Positions 63,074 through 64,000 of a stretch of 64,000 nucleotides of DNA are shown here, piece by piece. The DNA lies in the NCBI GenBank assembly GCA_002382665.1, contig DFZA01000006.1:124001-188000 (forward strand). The letters run 5' to 3'. The stretch is from Peptococcaceae bacterium UBA4068. GTDB lineage: Bacteria > Bacillota > Dehalobacteriia > UBA4068. A model generated the notes under the pieces. The model worked only from the letters and a program-made list of their open reading frames with translations, did not search any database and was not told where the DNA came from. Numbering within the stretch: the first letter of the stretch is position 1; the number at the start of each line of letters is the position of its first letter. A program made the translations under genes and the position numbers.

Positions 63074-63355
63074 ATGCCACGAAGAAATGGAACAGGCCCG
63101 CAAGGTTTAGGAGCAATGACCGGCAGAGGCATGGGCTATTGTCAACCAGCCAATAATCAAAGATTTGCAACCGGCATGGGACTGGGCTTGCGCTACGGCT
63201 ATGGTTGCGGTTGTGGTTACGGATATGGACGCAGAGCCATGAATACCAATATCCGCCCGCTGACTGCTGACGAAATAGACAAACAGCTGACAGCGCAAAA
63301 AGAAATGTTACAAATGCGTATAAAAGAAATTGATCAGCAATTGTCTGAAAAGTAA
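63074..63355 (+). CDS. DUF5320 family small protein
   Basis: 93 residues. The N-terminal MPRRNGTGPQGLGAMTGRGMGYC matches the DUF5320 hallmark; a Gly/Tyr/Cys-rich segment follows (LRYGYGCGCGYGYGRR), and the C-terminal 40 residues form a short coiled coil (EIDKQLTAQKEMLQMRIKEIDQQL). ATG 63074 gives the conserved start; ATG 63071 is also possible after GGGAGGTG. Found next to dinitrogenase-cofactor-like (NifX/NifB) and Mrp/ParA proteins in anaerobes; function unknown. Confidence 0.88.
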   Translation: MPRRNGTGPQGLGAMTGRGMGYCQPANNQRFATGMGLGLRYGYGCGCGYGYGRRAMNTNIRPLTADEIDKQLTAQKEMLQMRIKEIDQQLSEK

Positions 63356-63359
63356 TAGT

Positions 63360-63395
63360 AAGGGAATAACCAGAGTATACTCTGGTTATTCCCTT
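63360..63395. terminator. Perfect 36-bp palindrome between DUF5320 and DUF134 genes
   Basis: The stretch from AAGGGAATAACC to GGTTATTCCCTT reads the same on both strands, giving two 18-bp arms with no spacer. As RNA it forms a very stable hairpin followed only by ATGTTTT, so termination would be partial; it could also act as an RNA processing site or DNA operator. Confidence 0.6.
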
Positions 63396-63416
63396 ATGTT
63401 TTAGGAGTGAAAATTT

Positions 63417-63797
63417 ATGCCTAGACCCAGAAAATGGAGAAATGTCTGCTGTATGCCCGAAAACTGCAAATTCGGACCGCTTGATATGACAGCAAATATG
63501 AATATTGCTATCACCATGACTGTAGATGAATTCGAGACCATCAGATTGATTGATCTGGAAGGCTTTAATCAGGAGGAATGCGCCGAACAAATGGGCATAG
63601 CCAGAACAACCGTTCAAGGCATATATTTTGAAGCGCGCAAAAAACTCGCAGACTCATTGGTAAACGGTAAAGTGCTGTTTATAGAAGGCGGAGATTACCG
63701 GCTCTGCAACGGACATGGCAAACTCTGCGGCGGTGGCAGATGTCGCAAACATCAATGCGGTAGAGAGCACTCTCAAGATGAAAACGGAGGTGAATAA
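63417..63797 (+). CDS. DUF134 family helix-turn-helix protein
   Basis: 126 residues: MPRPRKWRNVCCMPENCKFGP, MTVDEFETIRLIDLEGFNQEECAEQMGIARTTVQGIYFEARKKLADSLVNGKVLFIEGG, then a His/Cys-rich tail (CGGGRCRKHQCGREH). The sigma-70 region-4-like HTH is clear. The several Cys suggest metal or Fe-S sensing (inference). It is likely the regulator of this DUF5320/NifU-like cluster. ATG is preceded by AGGAGTG. Confidence 0.93.
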   Translation: MPRPRKWRNVCCMPENCKFGPLDMTANMNIAITMTVDEFETIRLIDLEGFNQEECAEQMGIARTTVQGIYFEARKKLADSLVNGKVLFIEGGDYRLCNGHGKLCGGGRCRKHQCGREHSQDENGGE

Positions 63798-64000
63798 TAT
63801 TTATTCGCAAGCAGTTATTGGACACTTTTTATGTCCCCAAAATTCATACAATATGCCTGATGCAGATGCCAAAGGAAGCATTGGCGATCCTTCATGTGGC
63901 GATTCGCTTACCATATTTATTAAAGTAAAAAACGATCGTATTGATGAAATAAGTTATCTGGTTTATGGCTGTCCGGCTTCGATTGCCACATCGAGTATGC
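63778..64000 (+). CDS. NifU/IscU-like N-terminal domain protein (3' truncated)
   Basis: 74 codons before the window ends. AVIGHFLCPQNSYNMPDADAKGS, then GDPSCGDSLTIFIKV and VYGCPASIATSSM carry the two scaffold Cys regions of IscU/NifU-type proteins, though the first Asn-Pro motif reads CPQNSYN. It may be a variant scaffold for Fe-S or FeMo-like clusters. ATG 63778 overlaps the DUF134 gene by 20 nt; a GTG at 63790 is an alternative. Confidence 0.82.
   Translation, partial: MKTEVNNIYSQAVIGHFLCPQNSYNMPDADAKGSIGDPSCGDSLTIFIKVKNDRIDEISYLVYGCPASIATSSM

Noticed and set aside
62946..63617. 223-codon minus-strand ORF over the DUF5320/DUF134 genes
   Set aside because: It is a shadow of two well-supported plus-strand genes, has no ribosome binding site, and shows no domain.
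1..64000. CRISPR arrays, tRNA or rRNA genes, insertion sequences, prophage, attachment sites
   Set aside because: No regularly spaced repeats, cloverleaf sequences, transposase or integrase motifs, or phage genes were noticed on either strand.

Overview
This window looks like the chromosome of an anaerobic, low-to-moderate-GC, probably spore-forming member of the Bacillota (Clostridia or Negativicutes grade; I cannot place it closer). The pointers are a tRNA-Trp T-box, strong TTGACA/TATAAT-type promoters with GGAGG ribosome binding sites, an S-layer-homology protein, GerMN and YaaH-like glycosidase families, DUF421/DUF4363/DUF2935/DUF6512 families, and a molybdenum hydroxylase. No rRNA, tRNA, CRISPR array, transposase or phage gene was seen.

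Layout. 1-7 kb: tail of a GH18 glycosidase, pyruvate kinase, a DUF2935 protein, a PAS-PAS-PAS-GAF-GGDEF diguanylate cyclase and an M23 peptidase. 7-13 kb: a MacA/MacB-like efflux operon ending in an SLH-domain protein. 13-18.4 kb: small regulators and accessory genes (PfpI, SseB-like, WYL regulator with GyrI-like protein, Xre regulator with membrane partner, PadR regulator with a frameshifted HAAS/pentapeptide-repeat gene). 18.5-24.5 kb: three-subunit molybdenum hydroxylase, DUF421-DUF4363 pair, an unknown helical protein whose ribosome binding site lies in a perfect inverted repeat, and DUF6512. 24.6-29.4 kb: T-box-controlled trpBADCF without trpE/trpG. 29.4-38.9 kb (minus): a complete Tad/Flp pilus operon, including a 55-residue Flp pilin, behind a cyclic-di-GMP-I riboswitch and terminator. 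39-44.7 kb: GerMN lipoprotein, then FMN-riboswitch-controlled ribD-ribE-ribBA-ribH plus a HAD phosphatase. 44.9-47.3 kb: polysaccharide deacetylase and an autoregulated MarR-DegV pair. 47.4-52.1 kb: leuACDB behind a leucine-rich leader peptide and attenuator. 52.1-56.2 kb (minus): Zur-like regulator with a zinc/manganese ABC importer. 56.2-63 kb (minus): aroF-tyrA-aroB-aroA-aroC-pheA behind a Tyr/Phe-rich leader peptide and attenuator. 63-64 kb: DUF5320, DUF134 regulator and the start of a NifU/IscU-like gene.

How it works together. The window is dense in RNA-level control. Tryptophan genes are sensed by a T-box, but leucine and the common aromatic pathway by translated leader peptides followed by terminators, which is unusual beside a T-box. 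Riboflavin is under an FMN switch and the pilus under a c-di-GMP switch, while a diguanylate cyclase able to make that signal is encoded at 3.6-5.9 kb. Chorismate made by aroF/B/A/C feeds pheA and tyrA here; anthranilate synthase must come from elsewhere for the trp operon to work. The most interesting items are the paired leader-peptide attenuators, the c-di-GMP-gated Tad operon with an internal competing-hairpin attenuator and a DivIVA-like coiled-coil gene, the sequestered ribosome binding site at 23.3 kb, and the frameshift in the HAAS-pentapeptide gene.
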